Below, in pieces: positions 1 through 10,839 of a stretch of 64,000 bases of DNA; position 1 is the stretch's first letter, and every line of letters starts with the position of its first letter. This stretch comes from Prochlorococcus sp. AG-347-L20 (GTDB lineage: Bacteria > Cyanobacteriota > Cyanobacteriia > PCC-6307 > Cyanobiaceae), in assembly GCA_003281225.1 (NCBI GenBank), contig QCCP01000004.1, forward strand, positions 53,099-117,098. The letters run 5' to 3'. The notes beneath the pieces were generated by a model. The model was not told where the DNA came from and did not search any database. It was given only the letters and a program-made list of their open reading frames with translations. A program made the translations under genes and the position numbers.

Positions 1-697
1 TAGGTAAGTTTTTAATTTTCCTAAGAAGTTCTTTTAGAAGTATTGGATCTTGCAACTTTCTTAGTCCTTCAGTATTTGGAGAACTTACATTTATTGCTGC
101 ATAATCACAATATGGAATTAATAATTTTAGAGAAGTTAAATAATCATCTTTTGCTTCAGATAAGCTTGTGATTTTAGACTTACCGAAATTTATCCCTAAA
201 CAAATATTCTCCCTGTTTTTTTTGAACTCAATACCCTGATCAATAAAATTTTTAACTAGATTTTCTGCACCATTATTATTGAAACCCATCCTATTTAATG
301 CTGCTTCTTCTTCAGCTAATCTAAATAACCTTGGTTTTGGATTACCATTTTGAGCAAATTTAGTTACTGTACCAAGTTCTGCAAATCCAAAACCAAAATC
401 TTTCCATATATTTGCAGCACTTCCATTTTTGTCAAAACCTGCAGCTAAACCAATTGGATTACAAAAATTTATTCCACATATGTTCTGACTTAACCTTTTA
501 TCAATTACAGAAAATTCTTCATTTAGATTTTTTAGGATTGATGATACCAAAGGCCAATTATATTTTCTCGAACTAAATGATAGAAGGCTAAGAGATGCAT
601 TAGTTAAATATTCTGCATCTATTCCAGAATCATTTTTTAGTATAGGGGTCATTAAGTTTTTATAAAGATTTTTAAATACCCCCTTCTGTTCATTCAT
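1..697 (-). CDS. pyrD: Dihydroorotate dehydrogenase (quinone), 3' part missing at window edge
   Basis: Oxidises dihydroorotate to orotate in pyrimidine synthesis, passing electrons to membrane quinone. The frame is open from ATG at 697 to base 2, giving 232 codons of an enzyme usually about 350-390 residues. Seen in the translation: the FMN-site stretch [18 protein letters not shown] (residues 75-92), RMGFNN (136-141) and [11 protein letters not shown] (203-213), whose serine is the catalytic base of class 2 enzymes. The long N-terminal region before the barrel also fits class 2. The start overlaps the rnhA stop as ATGA, so the two genes are probably translationally coupled. The C-terminal third lies outside the window. 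Confidence 0.95.
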   Translation of the reverse strand, partial: MNEQKGVFKNLYKNLMTPILKNDSGIDAEYLTNASLSLLSFSSRKYNWPLVSSILKNLNEEFSVIDKRLSQNICGINFCNPIGLAAGFDKNGSAANIWKDFGFGFAELGTVTKFAQNGNPKPRLFRLAEEEAALNRMGFNNNGAENLVKNFIDQGIEFKKNRENICLGINFGKSKITSLSEAKDDYLTSLKLLIPYCDYAAINVSSPNTEGLRKLQDPILLKELLRKIKNLP

Positions 698-1422
698 AAA
701 AAATTAGTATTCTTTTTTTCTATTATCCAATATTTTTTATCTTTAGGAATCAATCTCCAATTACGCCATTCAAAAAGTAAATATTGTTTTATCTTTATGT
801 GGTTTTCTTCACCTAATAAATTACTTAGTTCTAGTGAATTTAACAAGTACTTTTTGTCAGCAAATTTTTGAATTAATTCATTTCTTGAAAATAATTCCTG
901 AATTTCTGAAGGTGCATTTTTTTCAAAAAACTCTACTGAAGTTTCAGACTCTTTTAAGTTAGTCTTTAGAGATATACCTTTGCTATAGTTGGTCGCGATT
1001 TTATCTACCCGTTCATTTTGTTTGTCACCGCTATGGCCTTTAACATATTCCATTACAAGACCATTAATTCTTAATTGATCAATTTTTTGCCATAAATCAA
1101 GATTTTGAACTGATTTTCCTGAGCTTGTTTTCCATCCATTTCTCTTCCAATTAATAATCCATTTTGTATACCCTTCTATTACATATTTACTATCAGTTCT
1201 TAATTTAAAGTTTTCTTTTAATTTATAGGTTTTTAATTTCTCAAGTGTTTTTATAGCCGCAGTGAGTTCCATTCTATTATTAGTAGTATTTTGCTCGGAA
1301 CCACCTATTTCTAATTCACTTTTGTCATCAAAAATTATTAGACCACCCCAACCACCTGGACCTGGATTACCACTGCAGGCTCCATCTGTTGCAGCTTCAA
1401 TTGCAATAGTATCAATATTCAT
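694..1422 (-). CDS. rnhA: Ribonuclease HI with a C-terminal extension
   Basis: Cleaves the RNA strand of RNA-DNA hybrids (R-loops, primers). The fold and active site are in residues 1-150: D13 in [16 protein letters not shown]52 in RMELTAA, D77 in RTDSKY, H130 in VKGHSGD and D140 in RVDKIA, so all catalytic residues are present. At 242 residues it is about 90 longer than E. coli RNase HI. The extra part (about 150-242) is lysine- and glutamate-rich with a W/Y-rich end and has no motif I recognise. It follows rplL with a hairpin between and overlaps pyrD by four bases. Confidence 0.93.
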   Translation of the reverse strand: MNIDTIAIEAATDGACSGNPGPGGWGGLIIFDDKSELEIGGSEQNTTNNRMELTAAIKTLEKLKTYKLKENFKLRTDSKYVIEGYTKWIINWKRNGWKTSSGKSVQNLDLWQKIDQLRINGLVMEYVKGHSGDKQNERVDKIATNYSKGISLKTNLKESETSVEFFEKNAPSEIQELFSRNELIQKFADKKYLLNSLELSNLLGEENHIKIKQYLLFEWRNWRLIPKDKKYWIIEKKNTNFL

Positions 1423-1430
1423 AATTTTTG

Positions 1431-1455
1431 AAGCCGATATAAAATCTATCGGCTT
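1431..1455 (-). other. Hairpin between rplL and rnhA
   Basis: Perfect 9-base arms AAGCCGATA (1431-1439) and TATCGGCTT (1447-1455) enclose a 7-base loop. On the transcribed minus strand no T-run follows, so it does not look like an intrinsic terminator. It lies 8 bases upstream of the rnhA ATG (1422-1420). It could limit rnhA translation or mark an RNA processing point separating the abundant rplL message from rnhA. Confidence 0.5.
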
Positions 1456-1469
1456 GAAAAAATATTCTC

Positions 1470-1865
1470 TTACTTAAGTGTAACTTTACCTCCAGCTTCT
1501 TCAATCTCTTTCTTTAAAGATTCAGCATCTGCTTTAGCAATTCCTTCTTTTACTGTTTTTGGTGCAGATTCAACAAGTGCTTTTGCATCGCCAAGACCTA
1601 GACCAGTTGCATTTCTAACAACTTTAAGCACTTTGATTTTTGCAGCTGCATCAAAGCTTTCGAGCACTACATCAAATTCAGTTTTTTCTTCAGCAGCGCC
1701 ACCATCTGCGTCACCGCCAGCTGCTCCTGGAGCTGCCATTACTACACCTGCAGAAGCTGCAGCAGATACACCAAAAGCCTCTTCAATTTGCTTTACAAGC
1801 TCAGATGCTTCTAAAAGTGATAAAGATTTTAATGATTCAAGAATTTCTTCAGTTTTTGCGGACAT
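1470..1865 (-). CDS. rplL: Ribosomal protein L7/L12
   Basis: Forms the dimeric stalk of the 50S subunit that recruits elongation factors. The N-terminal dimerisation helices (residues 1-30), an Ala/Gly-rich flexible hinge (about 33-58) and the C-terminal domain with [25 protein letters not shown] and [12 protein letters not shown] are all present. Its 131 residues are normal for cyanobacteria. It follows rplJ by 28 bases in the usual L10-L12 order and is presumably under the same leader control. Confidence 0.98.
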
Positions 1866-1893
1866 TTTCTTAAAAGTTAATTAGGTTTTGAAT

Positions 1894-2421
1894 TTAGGAT
1901 TCTGATTTTTCAGAATGTTGTTTAAGTGATCTAGCAAGTCCAGAAGGTACTTCATTAATAGAGATCGCAATTTTTGTTACAACGCCATTAAGAGCGCCAG
2001 CAATTTTTGCCATCAATACTTCTTTAGATGGAAGACTTGCAATTTCTTTTATTTCAGAATCGCTTAGAAGTCTGCCTTCAAATAAAGCGCCTTTGGTTTC
2101 GGATTTATTGGTGTCTTTTTGAAAAGATTGGATAGCTTTTACAGCACCACCAACATCTTCTTTGATTAAGACAAAAGCATTTGTTCCGGTCAGTAAAGAT
2201 TCAAGATCGTTCCAATTACTATCTCCATCAATAGCTTTACGCATTAATGAATTTTTAGTAACTTTGCAAATGCCATTAGTTGTTTGCAATCTAGATCGCA
2301 AATCTGACATTTCTTTGATAGTTAAACCTTTATAGTCAAGAACTACAGCCATTTCCGAGTCGTTTAATAGAGATTTAATCTCAGTAACGATTTGTTGCTT
2401 ATTCTCTAGTGTTCGGCCCAT
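1894..2421 (-). CDS. rplJ: Ribosomal protein L10
   Basis: Anchors the L7/L12 dimers to 23S rRNA. It starts MGRTLENKQ, and contains VVLDYKGLT (about 28-36) and the [11 protein letters not shown]-binding stretch, with a C-terminal helix for L12 binding. Length 175 is normal. The ATG at 2421 sits 6 bases after the 3' arm of a long stem in the leader, consistent with autogenous control by the L10-L12 complex, which is well known for this operon. Confidence 0.98.
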   Translation of the reverse strand: MGRTLENKQQIVTEIKSLLNDSEMAVVLDYKGLTIKEMSDLRSRLQTTNGICKVTKNSLMRKAIDGDSNWNDLESLLTGTNAFVLIKEDVGGAVKAIQSFQKDTNKSETKGALFEGRLLSDSEIKEIASLPSKEVLMAKIAGALNGVVTKIAISINEVPSGLARSLKQHSEKSES

Positions 2422-2427
2422 TGATGT

Positions 2428-2545
2428 TTTTTGGATCGTAATTTAGGGAGAGCAGGAAATGCGGCAAAGTCCTTTTAAAGAGGCCGCTTTTATTAGATCC
2501 AAAAAGAAATAATTTAAGACGAGTCCTCGGTAGGAATTAAAAATT
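2428..2545 (-). promoter_or_regulatory. L10 (rplJ) leader RNA
   Basis: The rplA-rplJ spacer holds, read on the minus strand, CCTACCGAGGA (around 2525-2536), which I recall as the conserved box of L10 leader RNAs bound by L10-L12. Downstream, TTTTTGGATC (2505-2496) can pair perfectly with GATCCAAAAA (2437-2428), whose 3' edge lies 6 bases before the rplJ ATG. Inside that stem a GCGGC/GCCGC hairpin (2487-2483 with 2465-2461) forms. The pairing would mask the rplJ ribosome-binding region. Motif assignment is from memory; the pairing is read directly. Confidence 0.75.
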
Positions 2546-2611
2546 TAGAATGACTAAATCAACCTACTTTCTTTGGCCGTATTATTGCAATTAAAATTAT
2601 ACTACAAAGCG

Positions 2612-3319
2612 TTAACCTTCAGGTAGGTAATCTTGTACAGCATTTATGTCTACTTGAATTGAAGGCCCCATTGTTGAAGTTACATAAAAAGTTTTCCAAT
2701 ACTTTCCTTTAGCTCCACTTGGTTTATTTTTATCAATTGATTCTTGTAAGGTTTTTAAGTTGTCAAATAGAGCCTCTTTTGTGAAACTTGCTTTTCCAAA
2801 GCGTACATGCACAATACCGGCCTTATCTGCTCTAAATTCGAGCTTACCAGCTTTGAATTCTTTTATTGCATTAGCAATGTCATTAGTTACTGTTCCAGCT
2901 TTAGGATTAGGCATTAAACCTCTAGGTCCTAAAACTCTTCCTAATTTTGCAACCTTTGGCATCATATCTGGAGTTGCAATAAGAAGATCAAACTCCATAT
3001 TTCCTTTGTTGATGCGTTCCACAAGATCTTCTTCGCCAAATAAATCTGCACCAGCATCCTTAGCTTTCGATACATTCTCACCACTTGTAATTACTGCAAT
3101 TTTGATGCTTTGGCCAGTACCATGTGGTAATGCAACAGTAGTCCTTAATTGTTGATCAGTATATTTTGGATCAATACCTAAACGTATATGTGCCTCAATA
3201 GTTTCATCAAATTTTGCATTAGCATTTTCCTTGATAATACTAAGAGCTTCAAGTGGTGCGTAAATGCGATCTTCTATCTTTGTTGATAGAGCCGCCATTC
3301 TTTTAGATAGTTTTTTCAT
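2612..3319 (-). CDS. rplA: Ribosomal protein L1
   Basis: Binds 23S rRNA at the L1 stalk and helps release deacylated tRNA. It begins MKKLSKRM, and carries VALPHGTG, the L1 signature around [19 protein letters not shown], and a C-terminal [10 protein letters not shown]. Its 235 residues match the family. It lies 66 bases downstream of rplK on the same strand, in the conserved nusG-rplK-rplA order. Confidence 0.98.
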   Translation of the reverse strand: MKKLSKRMAALSTKIEDRIYAPLEALSIIKENANAKFDETIEAHIRLGIDPKYTDQQLRTTVALPHGTGQSIKIAVITSGENVSKAKDAGADLFGEEDLVERINKGNMEFDLLIATPDMMPKVAKLGRVLGPRGLMPNPKAGTVTNDIANAIKEFKAGKLEFRADKAGIVHVRFGKASFTKEALFDNLKTLQESIDKNKPSGAKGKYWKTFYVTSTMGPSIQVDINAVQDYLPEG

Positions 3320-3385
3320 AATAATATTGGGTGCAAACGGTTATTAACTAACCTCCCCTAAATAGTGAGAAATTTTGTATTGAAC

Positions 3386-3811
3386 TCAATCAGTGATAGA
3401 GACGCCCATATTACGAGCAGTACCCTCAATTACTTTCATTGCTGATTCAACACTAGAACAGTTTAGATCAGGAAGCTTAGTTTTGGCTATTTCTTCTAAT
3501 TGAGCTTTACTTATATTACCAACAGAGCCTTTTGCGGATTCACCTGAACCTTTCTCTATACCAGCTGCTTTTGTTATTAAGACGGAAGCAGGAGGTGTTT
3601 TTGTGATAAAAGTAAAGCTTCTATCTTCAAAAACAGAAATCTCGACTGGAATTACAAAACCTGCTTTATCTTGTGTCCTTGCGTTGTATTCTTTGCAAAA
3701 TGCCATGATATTGACACCATGTTGTCCTAAAGCTGGCCCTACAGGAGGAGCAGGATTTGCTTTGCCTGCTTGTAGAGCAAGCTTGATAACTGCAACAATT
3801 TTTTTTGCCAT
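3386..3811 (-). CDS. rplK: Ribosomal protein L11
   Basis: Binds the GTPase-associated centre of 23S rRNA. It starts [36 protein letters not shown], the proline-rich N-terminal domain, and ends with the RNA-binding domain [17 protein letters not shown]...[12 protein letters not shown]. Length 141 is exactly typical. It sits 67 bases after nusG in the ribosomal block. Confidence 0.98.
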   Translation of the reverse strand: MAKKIVAVIKLALQAGKANPAPPVGPALGQHGVNIMAFCKEYNARTQDKAGFVIPVEISVFEDRSFTFITKTPPASVLITKAAGIEKGSGESAKGSVGNISKAQLEEIAKTKLPDLNCSSVESAMKVIEGTARNMGVSITD

Positions 3812-3878
3812 TAGATTAGAGAATTTAAGCTGGAGTAGAAAATCATAATTTTACTAGATAAACAAGAACAATTTGAAA

Positions 3879-4490
3879 TTAATTCTGTTTATTGATTTGG
3901 GAGAATTCTAATTCTACAGGAGTCTCGCGCCCAAATATTGAAAGTAATGCTTTTAATTTATTTCTTTCTCCGGAAACTTCTATAACTTCTCCCTGGAAAT
4001 CCTTGAATGGACCGCTAGTTACAATGATTCTATCTTTTTCTTCAATATCTAACTTGATAACAGCTTTTTTCTCTGATGCGCGCTTAAAGATTCTATTAAC
4101 TTCTTGTCTTGATAATGGTCGAGGTTTGATATGACCGCGCGATCTTCCGCTGCCTCTACCGTCTTCAGCACCGACAAAGTTAATTACATTTGGAGTACTT
4201 TTAACAGCCATCATTGTGTCTTCATCCAAAATCATTCTTACGAGGACATAGCCTGGGAAAACTTTTTCTTCGGTAGTTTGTCTGCTTCCATCTTTTTTTA
4301 ATTTAATTCCTGGAGTTTGGGGAATTTCAATTTCAATGATTCTATTATTAACACCTAAAGTTACTGATCTCTGCTCAAGAGTCGCTTTTACTTTTTTTTC
4401 ACAGCTTGATGCTACTTGAACTGCATACCATCTTGCGATGCTTGTATTTGCTTTTGAAGAAGCAAGGTTTGTAGTTAATTCATTACTCAT
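3879..4490 (-). CDS. nusG: Transcription termination/antitermination factor NusG
   Basis: Binds RNA polymerase to increase processivity and links it to Rho or the ribosome. The NGN domain (about 18-125) contains RWYAVQVASSCEKKVKATLEQR and VFPGYVLVRM. The KOW domain (about 150-200) contains VTSGPFKDFQGEVIEVSGERNK. At 203 residues with a short N-terminal tail it fits cyanobacterial NusG. It follows secE by about 50 bases in the universal secE-nusG-rplK order. Confidence 0.97.
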   Translation of the reverse strand: MSNELTTNLASSKANTSIARWYAVQVASSCEKKVKATLEQRSVTLGVNNRIIEIEIPQTPGIKLKKDGSRQTTEEKVFPGYVLVRMILDEDTMMAVKSTPNVINFVGAEDGRGSGRSRGHIKPRPLSRQEVNRIFKRASEKKAVIKLDIEEKDRIIVTSGPFKDFQGEVIEVSGERNKLKALLSIFGRETPVELEFSQINKQN

Positions 4491-4541
4491 TTTTCTGGAA
4501 GCTTAATTAAGATCTTTATAAATGGATATTCGGGAGATAAT

Positions 4542-4784
4542 TCAACCAAAAATTTGCGAGGCTGCCCACCCATAGAATCTGCTAACAGAAGCAATGGCTG
4601 CAGCAGAAAAAGATACCATAATTATAACTGCTACTGATTCGCTAAAAAGTTGTTGTTTGTTAGGCCACACGACAAGTTTAAGCTCATCGTAGGTAGATCT
4701 AAAAAAATTATTCTTTTTTTTAGGCTCTTCAACTTCAGGAGAATCCTTTTTAAGAGGTTCTTTATTAGTAGTAGGACTTGTCAC
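4542..4784 (-). CDS. secE: Preprotein translocase subunit SecE
   Basis: Small membrane subunit that clamps the SecY channel. It has 80 residues from a GTG start: a charged N-terminus rich in Lys, Glu and Pro, the conserved amphipathic stretch ELKLVVWPNKQQLFSESVAVI, and a single membrane helix (about 50-73). The single-helix form is usual in cyanobacteria. It is first in the block before nusG. Confidence 0.95.
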   Translation of the reverse strand: MTSPTTNKEPLKKDSPEVEEPKKKNNFFRSTYDELKLVVWPNKQQLFSESVAVIIMVSFSAAAIASVSRFYGWAASQIFG

Positions 4785-4845
4785 AAAATTTGTTTGGAAT
4801 TAAGCATTATGCTTTAGTTTTTATTTTAGCTTATTGATTTACTCC

Positions 4846-7611
4846 TCAGCTAGGTTTGAAAACGATCTCATCTTTTTTAGCAGGATTAATTTTAATTGTT
4901 ATATTTTTTTTATTTTTGAAGTTATCCTCTAAAAGTTTTGCAGCCAAGGGATTTTCTATTTGTCTTCTAAGTTCCCTGCTAAGTGGCCTAGCACCATATT
5001 CAGGTTCGTAAGAATCGTTTGCAATTTTGTCGATAACTTTTTTGTCTATAGCGATATTTATTTTCTGCTCAAGTAGCAGGTTCTTTAAATCTTCTGTTTG
5101 TAGAATGAGTATTTTTTGAAGTTCATCAATAGATAATGGATCAAACTTTACTATTTCGTCAATTCTATTTAAAAATTCAGGTCTAAAAATTGAAGACAAT
5201 GCATTACTAATTGAATCATCTAGAATTTGTTGATCTTTTTCTAACTTCCCCTCACTTTTAGAAATCTTTTGCGAATACTCCAGTATAGATTTACCAGCTA
5301 GGTTACTTGTCATAATGATTACCGTATTTTTGAAATCTACGGTCCTTCCTTGGGAGTCCGTTAATCTTCCTTCATCTAAGACTTGCAAAAGGATATTAAA
5401 TACTTCTGCATGTGCTTTTTCTATCTCATCAAGAAGTATTACTGAATAGGGTTTACGTCTTACAGCTTCAGTTAATTGACCTCCTTCTTCATAACCAACA
5501 TAACCTGGGGGAGCTCCTAAAAGTCTTGCTACGGCATTTTTCTCCATATATTCACTCATGTCTAATCTTAAAAGTGCGTCTTCTTCATCAAATAAAGCTG
5601 TTGCAAGAGATTTTGCTAATTCTGTTTTACCAACACCAGTAGGACCCATAAATAAAAAAGATCCAATAGGTCTTTTGGGACTTTTCATACCAACTCGAGC
5701 TCTTCTAATTGCAGCAGAAACAGCTTCTATAGCTTTTTCTTGTCCAATAACTTTTTCACTTAGTTCTTTTTCTAGATTGACTAATTTTTTACGTTCATTT
5801 GAAACTACTTTAGAAATTGGAATTCCTGTGATTTTTGATATAACATCTGCAATATCATCAGGTTCAACTTGATATTTAAAAGGGAAATTTCTATTGTTCT
5901 TTATTTTTTTAAAGTTCTCTTCAACTTTTTGTATGTCATTCACTATTTCACTTAACTCTTCTTCAAGCTTTTCTAAATAATCTAGATCATTTTCAATTTC
6001 TCGATTTGATTTATCTTTAATTTGTTTGGTTAGCTTATCTTCTTCTTTCATTAAAATAGATAATTCCTCCATTTCTTCACGTAAATTGTTCCAATTTTCC
6101 AAAAGAACGTTCAATTTTGCCTCTGATTGTTGTCTATTATTCAATAGTTTTTCTTGAGCTTCGACATTTTCTCCTTGCAAATTATTCAATTTTTCATCAA
6201 TAGTATTAAGTTTGTTTTCTTGTTGGAGAATGATTTGAGGCATATTATTAGAGTCGATTTTCAACTGTGCAGCTGCTTCATCAATTAAATCTATTGCACT
6301 ATCAGGGAGACATTTATCGCTGATGTATCTATCGGCCAATTTTGCAGAATAGTTTACAGCCTCTTCAGAAATTTTTATGCCATGATGTAATTCATATTTC
6401 TTTTTGATCCCTTGTAATATTTTTACGCTTAATTCTACTGAAGGTTCATTAACAGCTATCTTTTGAAAGCAATTATTTAATGCCTGATCTTTTTCAATAG
6501 TTTCACGAAATTTCTCAGGTGTTGTTGTACCGATACATCTAAGTTCTCCTTCAGCTAGTAAAGGTTTTAAGATATTACTGATGTCGGTAGAAGATCTGTC
6601 AGAACTTAATATTGAGTGAATTTCATCAATAAAAAGAATCATTCCTTGGTTTGGATTATTTAGTTCCTGCATTATTAAGCTTAGTCTTTCCTCTAGTTGA
6701 CCTCTAAATTTGGTCCCAGAAACTAATGCACCTAAGTCAAGTGAAATAATTTTTAAGTCCTTTAAATTATCAGGAACTTTTTTGTCTACAATTAATTGAG
6801 CAAGTAATTTTGCAATTGAGGTTTTACCAACTCCAGGATTGCCAATAAGTATAGGGTTATTTTTGTTTCTTCTGCAGAGTACCCTCATTAAATTATTGAG
6901 CTCATTTTCTCTTCCTAAAACAGGATCCAGTATGCCTTTTTTAGCTGATCCTGTTAAATCTTTTCCATAAATTGAAAGAACAGTTTCATCTTTTCCAACT
7001 TGTTTTTTGGTTTCAATTTGAAGTTCACTTTTCGGTAATGGAACAATAGCTTTTTTAAATTTTTCTTCTTTTACAAGAGTCTCTGCAGTCTCGTTGTTTG
7101 ATTCGAAATTAGATTGATTATTTATTTCAATTACATTCCCATAATTAAAAGAATCTTTTGATTTACTAATATTTGGGTAAAACTTTAATTCTTCCTCTAA
7201 TTTTTCCATGGAAAGGTTTCCTTCTTCAAAAACATAATTTCCAATTCTTAAATCTCTTCCAAGAGCAATTAGTAAATGAGGGATTTCTATTAATCTCGAT
7301 CCCCATTGAGTTTTAATCTGATTCGCGTTATCTAATAAAATTTCTAAATCTTCTCCGATAGTAAAAATATCTGACTCATTTGTTGGTGTCTCTTCTAAAA
7401 AATCTTCTGTTATGTCTAAAACTGTATCTTGGTCGATTGATAATTTTTCAATGAAGGCAAAGAATTCACTTGATGAGAACAATGTATGAATTATGTGTTC
7501 AATATTAAATTCGCTATGATCCCATTTTTTTGCGGTTTCTTCCCCTAATAAAAGAAGATTCCAACTAATATCGCTAAATAGTTCAGGACTGGATGTAAGT
7601 GTTTCTCTCAT
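4846..7611 (-). CDS. clpB: ClpB-family AAA+ disaggregase (ClpB2-like)
   Basis: Hexameric ATPase that threads aggregated proteins, normally with DnaK. Its 921 residues hold a divergent Clp N-domain (1-150), an acidic linker, a first AAA module with Walker A GNPGVGKTS (about 257) and Walker B ILFIDEIHS (about 323), a middle coiled coil (about 460-575), a second Walker A GPTGVGKTE (about 654) and Walker B VILLDEIEKAH, then the C-terminal lid. The long middle domain marks ClpB rather than ClpC. Cyanobacteria usually carry two ClpB proteins; the divergent N-domain makes me favour the second, constitutive one, but that is inference. It is divergent from eno. Confidence 0.88.
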   Translation of the reverse strand: MRETLTSSPELFSDISWNLLLLGEETAKKWDHSEFNIEHIIHTLFSSSEFFAFIEKLSIDQDTVLDITEDFLEETPTNESDIFTIGEDLEILLDNANQIKTQWGSRLIEIPHLLIALGRDLRIGNYVFEEGNLSMEKLEEELKFYPNISKSKDSFNYGNVIEINNQSNFESNNETAETLVKEEKFKKAIVPLPKSELQIETKKQVGKDETVLSIYGKDLTGSAKKGILDPVLGRENELNNLMRVLCRRNKNNPILIGNPGVGKTSIAKLLAQLIVDKKVPDNLKDLKIISLDLGALVSGTKFRGQLEERLSLIMQELNNPNQGMILFIDEIHSILSSDRSSTDISNILKPLLAEGELRCIGTTTPEKFRETIEKDQALNNCFQKIAVNEPSVELSVKILQGIKKKYELHHGIKISEEAVNYSAKLADRYISDKCLPDSAIDLIDEAAAQLKIDSNNMPQIILQQENKLNTIDEKLNNLQGENVEAQEKLLNNRQQSEAKLNVLLENWNNLREEMEELSILMKEEDKLTKQIKDKSNREIENDLDYLEKLEEELSEIVNDIQKVEENFKKIKNNRNFPFKYQVEPDDIADVISKITGIPISKVVSNERKKLVNLEKELSEKVIGQEKAIEAVSAAIRRARVGMKSPKRPIGSFLFMGPTGVGKTELAKSLATALFDEEDALLRLDMSEYMEKNAVARLLGAPPGYVGYEEGGQLTEAVRRKPYSVILLDEIEKAHAEVFNILLQVLDEGRLTDSQGRTVDFKNTVIIMTSNLAGKSILEYSQKISKSEGKLEKDQQILDDSISNALSSIFRPEFLNRIDEIVKFDPLSIDELQKILILQTEDLKNLLLEQKINIAIDKKVIDKIANDSYEPEYGARPLSRELRRQIENPLAAKLLEDNFKNKKNITIKINPAKKDEIVFKPS

Positions 7612-7677
7612 AAACTATAAAAACTATAGTTGATTATTAATTAATATTCTAAATAGGAACTGCATTAATAATCATCC

Positions 7678-7715
7678 AATAATTTTCAAATTGTAAGATG
7701 AATTTGAAAATTATT
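7678..7715. repeat. Perfect 15-base inverted repeat between clpB and eno
   Basis: Left arm AATAATTTTCAAATT (7678-7692), spacer GTAAGATG (7693-7700), right arm AATTTGAAAATTATT (7701-7715), with no mismatch. It lies in the 262-base divergent spacer, 67 bases from the clpB start and about 160 from the eno start. No T-run follows on either strand and both genes point away, so it is unlikely to be a terminator. A dimeric regulator site is the obvious alternative. The rest of the spacer shows nothing I can assign. Confidence 0.7.
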
Positions 7716-7870
7716 TAGATGAGAGGATTTGAGGGGACTTTAGAATCAAAAAAAACGTTAAATAATATCTAAGCCCTTATAAAATTAAAAATTATAGTTG
7801 GTTAACAAATATATTTCAGATATTAGCCAAATAGTTCAGCTATTAATAGGATTTAAATAGTAATAATTAA

Positions 7871-9166
<1,296 letters not shown>

Positions 9167-9171
9167 TTTTT

Positions 9172-10839
9172 TTAGCGCTTAAGTTTTTCTAAACGTGAGC
9201 CTTTTCTCATACTTAATTGGCACTTTATCCAATCAATACTTATTGGTAGTGCAAAAAAAAGTGGCAACAATGCAAAATTATTTTGTTTATTGGTTACAAG
9301 TAAAGCAGATGCAATTGATAAGCTTCCTATGAGAATTGAATGACCTAAAGTTTTTTGAGCCGTAAACATTTTTTTGAATTGCCTATCAGACTCTCCCATT
9401 CTTATTTGCAATTGTAAATCTCCCTGTTCTAATCTTTCTAAACTTTCATCTATTCTTTTGGGAATTCCAACAGCTTTCGATCCTAGTTCACCTACTTGCC
9501 TTCCAAATTGGTTAATTAAATCGTTGGGACTTTGATTATTTGAAGTCATAAGTTCTATTAAATAAGGCTTGGTAACTGATACAAGGTTAAACCCTGGATC
9601 AAGCATTCTACCAACTCCTTCAAAAGTTGATAAAGCTCTCATCACAAAGATTAAATCTACTGGCAGTTGAAATGGCGTTTCATAAACCAGTTCGTATAAA
9701 TCTCCAGATAATTTTTCAATAATATTAGGACTAAATGGCGGAGTTAAGGCTTCTTTAAGCATCAATCTGACTAATCTTCTGACTGGTCCTACATCAATAT
9801 CTTTTGAAATTAGCCCAGCTTGTTGTAATTGACTAACAAGTGATGAGGCGTCTCTAAGAGCAGCAGCCTTAACCATCCCCCCTAATCTTGTTTGAAGGTT
9901 ATTTGAGATGTTCCCCATCATTCCAAAATCATAAAAAATCAATTTACCTTCACTTGAAACTGCTAGATTCCCTGGATGAGGATCTGCATGAAAAAAACCG
10001 TAATTTACTAATTGTTTTAAGTAGCTGATTGCACCTATCTCTGCAATTTTAGATAAATCAATTTCTTGTGATTTTAATTTTTCTAAATCGCTTATTTTTG
10101 TCCCTTCTACATAACTTAAACAAAGCACTTTTTCACTGCTCATATCCCAAATTACTTCAGGAACTTCAACATTTTCATCATCAAGAAATTGCTGCCTAAA
10201 TCTTGCTGCATATTGCGCTTCGCAATTAAAATCAAGTTCTTTCATAAGAACTTTCCTACACTCTTTAGCAATCTCAACCCAGTTTCTACCTCGACTCCAA
10301 TTCTTATTTTTCTGCAATAATCCTGCTATTTGCTGCATTATGCCTAAATCGATAATAAACAATTCTTTTAAATTGGGTCTTTGAACTTTAAAAACTACTT
10401 TCTTACCATCTTTTAAAGACGCTCTATGAACCTGAGCTAGTGATGCTGATCCAACCGGATCGCATATTATTTGATCTATTTCATTAAACTTAGACCCTAG
10501 TTCATTTCTTATATTCTCTTCAACTTGTGCAAATGAAAAATTAGGTACTTGATCCTGCAATTTAGACAATTCCTGTATCCAGGTATTAGGAATTAAATCA
10601 GGTCTCGCTGATAATAATTGTCCAATTTTAATAAATGCTGAACCAAGCTCTATTAATTGATTAGTAAACCACCTAGCTCTTTTAATTTGGACCCTACTTT
10701 TTTCATTGTTCTTGGTTTGGAAAATTGTAAATCTAATATTATCAATCCATAAATTTAATAAAAGCGAAATCAGAGTTATCCAAATAAGAAAGGACCTCTT
10801 CAATTTTTTTAAACGATAATGAAGAACGTGATAACTCAT
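9172..10839 (-). CDS. ABC1/UbiB-family atypical kinase
   Basis: UbiB/ADCK proteins are membrane-linked atypical kinases or ATPases needed for quinone and prenyl-lipid metabolism. Seen: the family-specific KIGQLLSARPDLIP helix, the modified glycine-rich loop GSASLAQVHRA, VFKVQRP carrying the ATP-site lysine, HADPHPGNLAV and the metal-binding YDFGMMG. One hydrophobic segment lies near residue 20 and a pair near the C-terminus (about 490-535). Its 555 residues are usual. It overlaps the upstream small gene by four bases. In a photosynthetic cell plastoquinone or tocopherol metabolism is a plausible target, not shown here. Confidence 0.9.
   Translation of the reverse strand: MSYHVLHYRLKKLKRSFLIWITLISLLLNLWIDNIRFTIFQTKNNEKSRVQIKRARWFTNQLIELGSAFIKIGQLLSARPDLIPNTWIQELSKLQDQVPNFSFAQVEENIRNELGSKFNEIDQIICDPVGSASLAQVHRASLKDGKKVVFKVQRPNLKELFIIDLGIMQQIAGLLQKNKNWSRGRNWVEIAKECRKVLMKELDFNCEAQYAARFRQQFLDDENVEVPEVIWDMSSEKVLCLSYVEGTKISDLEKLKSQEIDLSKIAEIGAISYLKQLVNYGFFHADPHPGNLAVSSEGKLIFYDFGMMGNISNNLQTRLGGMVKAAALRDASSLVSQLQQAGLISKDIDVGPVRRLVRLMLKEALTPPFSPNIIEKLSGDLYELVYETPFQLPVDLIFVMRALSTFEGVGRMLDPGFNLVSVTKPYLIELMTSNNQSPNDLINQFGRQVGELGSKAVGIPKRIDESLERLEQGDLQLQIRMGESDRQFKKMFTAQKTLGHSILIGSLSIASALLVTNKQNNFALLPLFFALPISIDWIKCQLSMRKGSRLEKLKR

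Noticed and set aside
1431..1455. Hairpin after rplL read as a terminator
   Set aside because: The T-run lies on the wrong (5') side for the minus-strand transcript and the 3' side is A-rich.
1262..1884. Plus-strand frames opposite rnhA and rplL
   Set aside because: Products mirror the Ala/Gly-rich codons of rplL and the conserved rnhA; no independent evidence.
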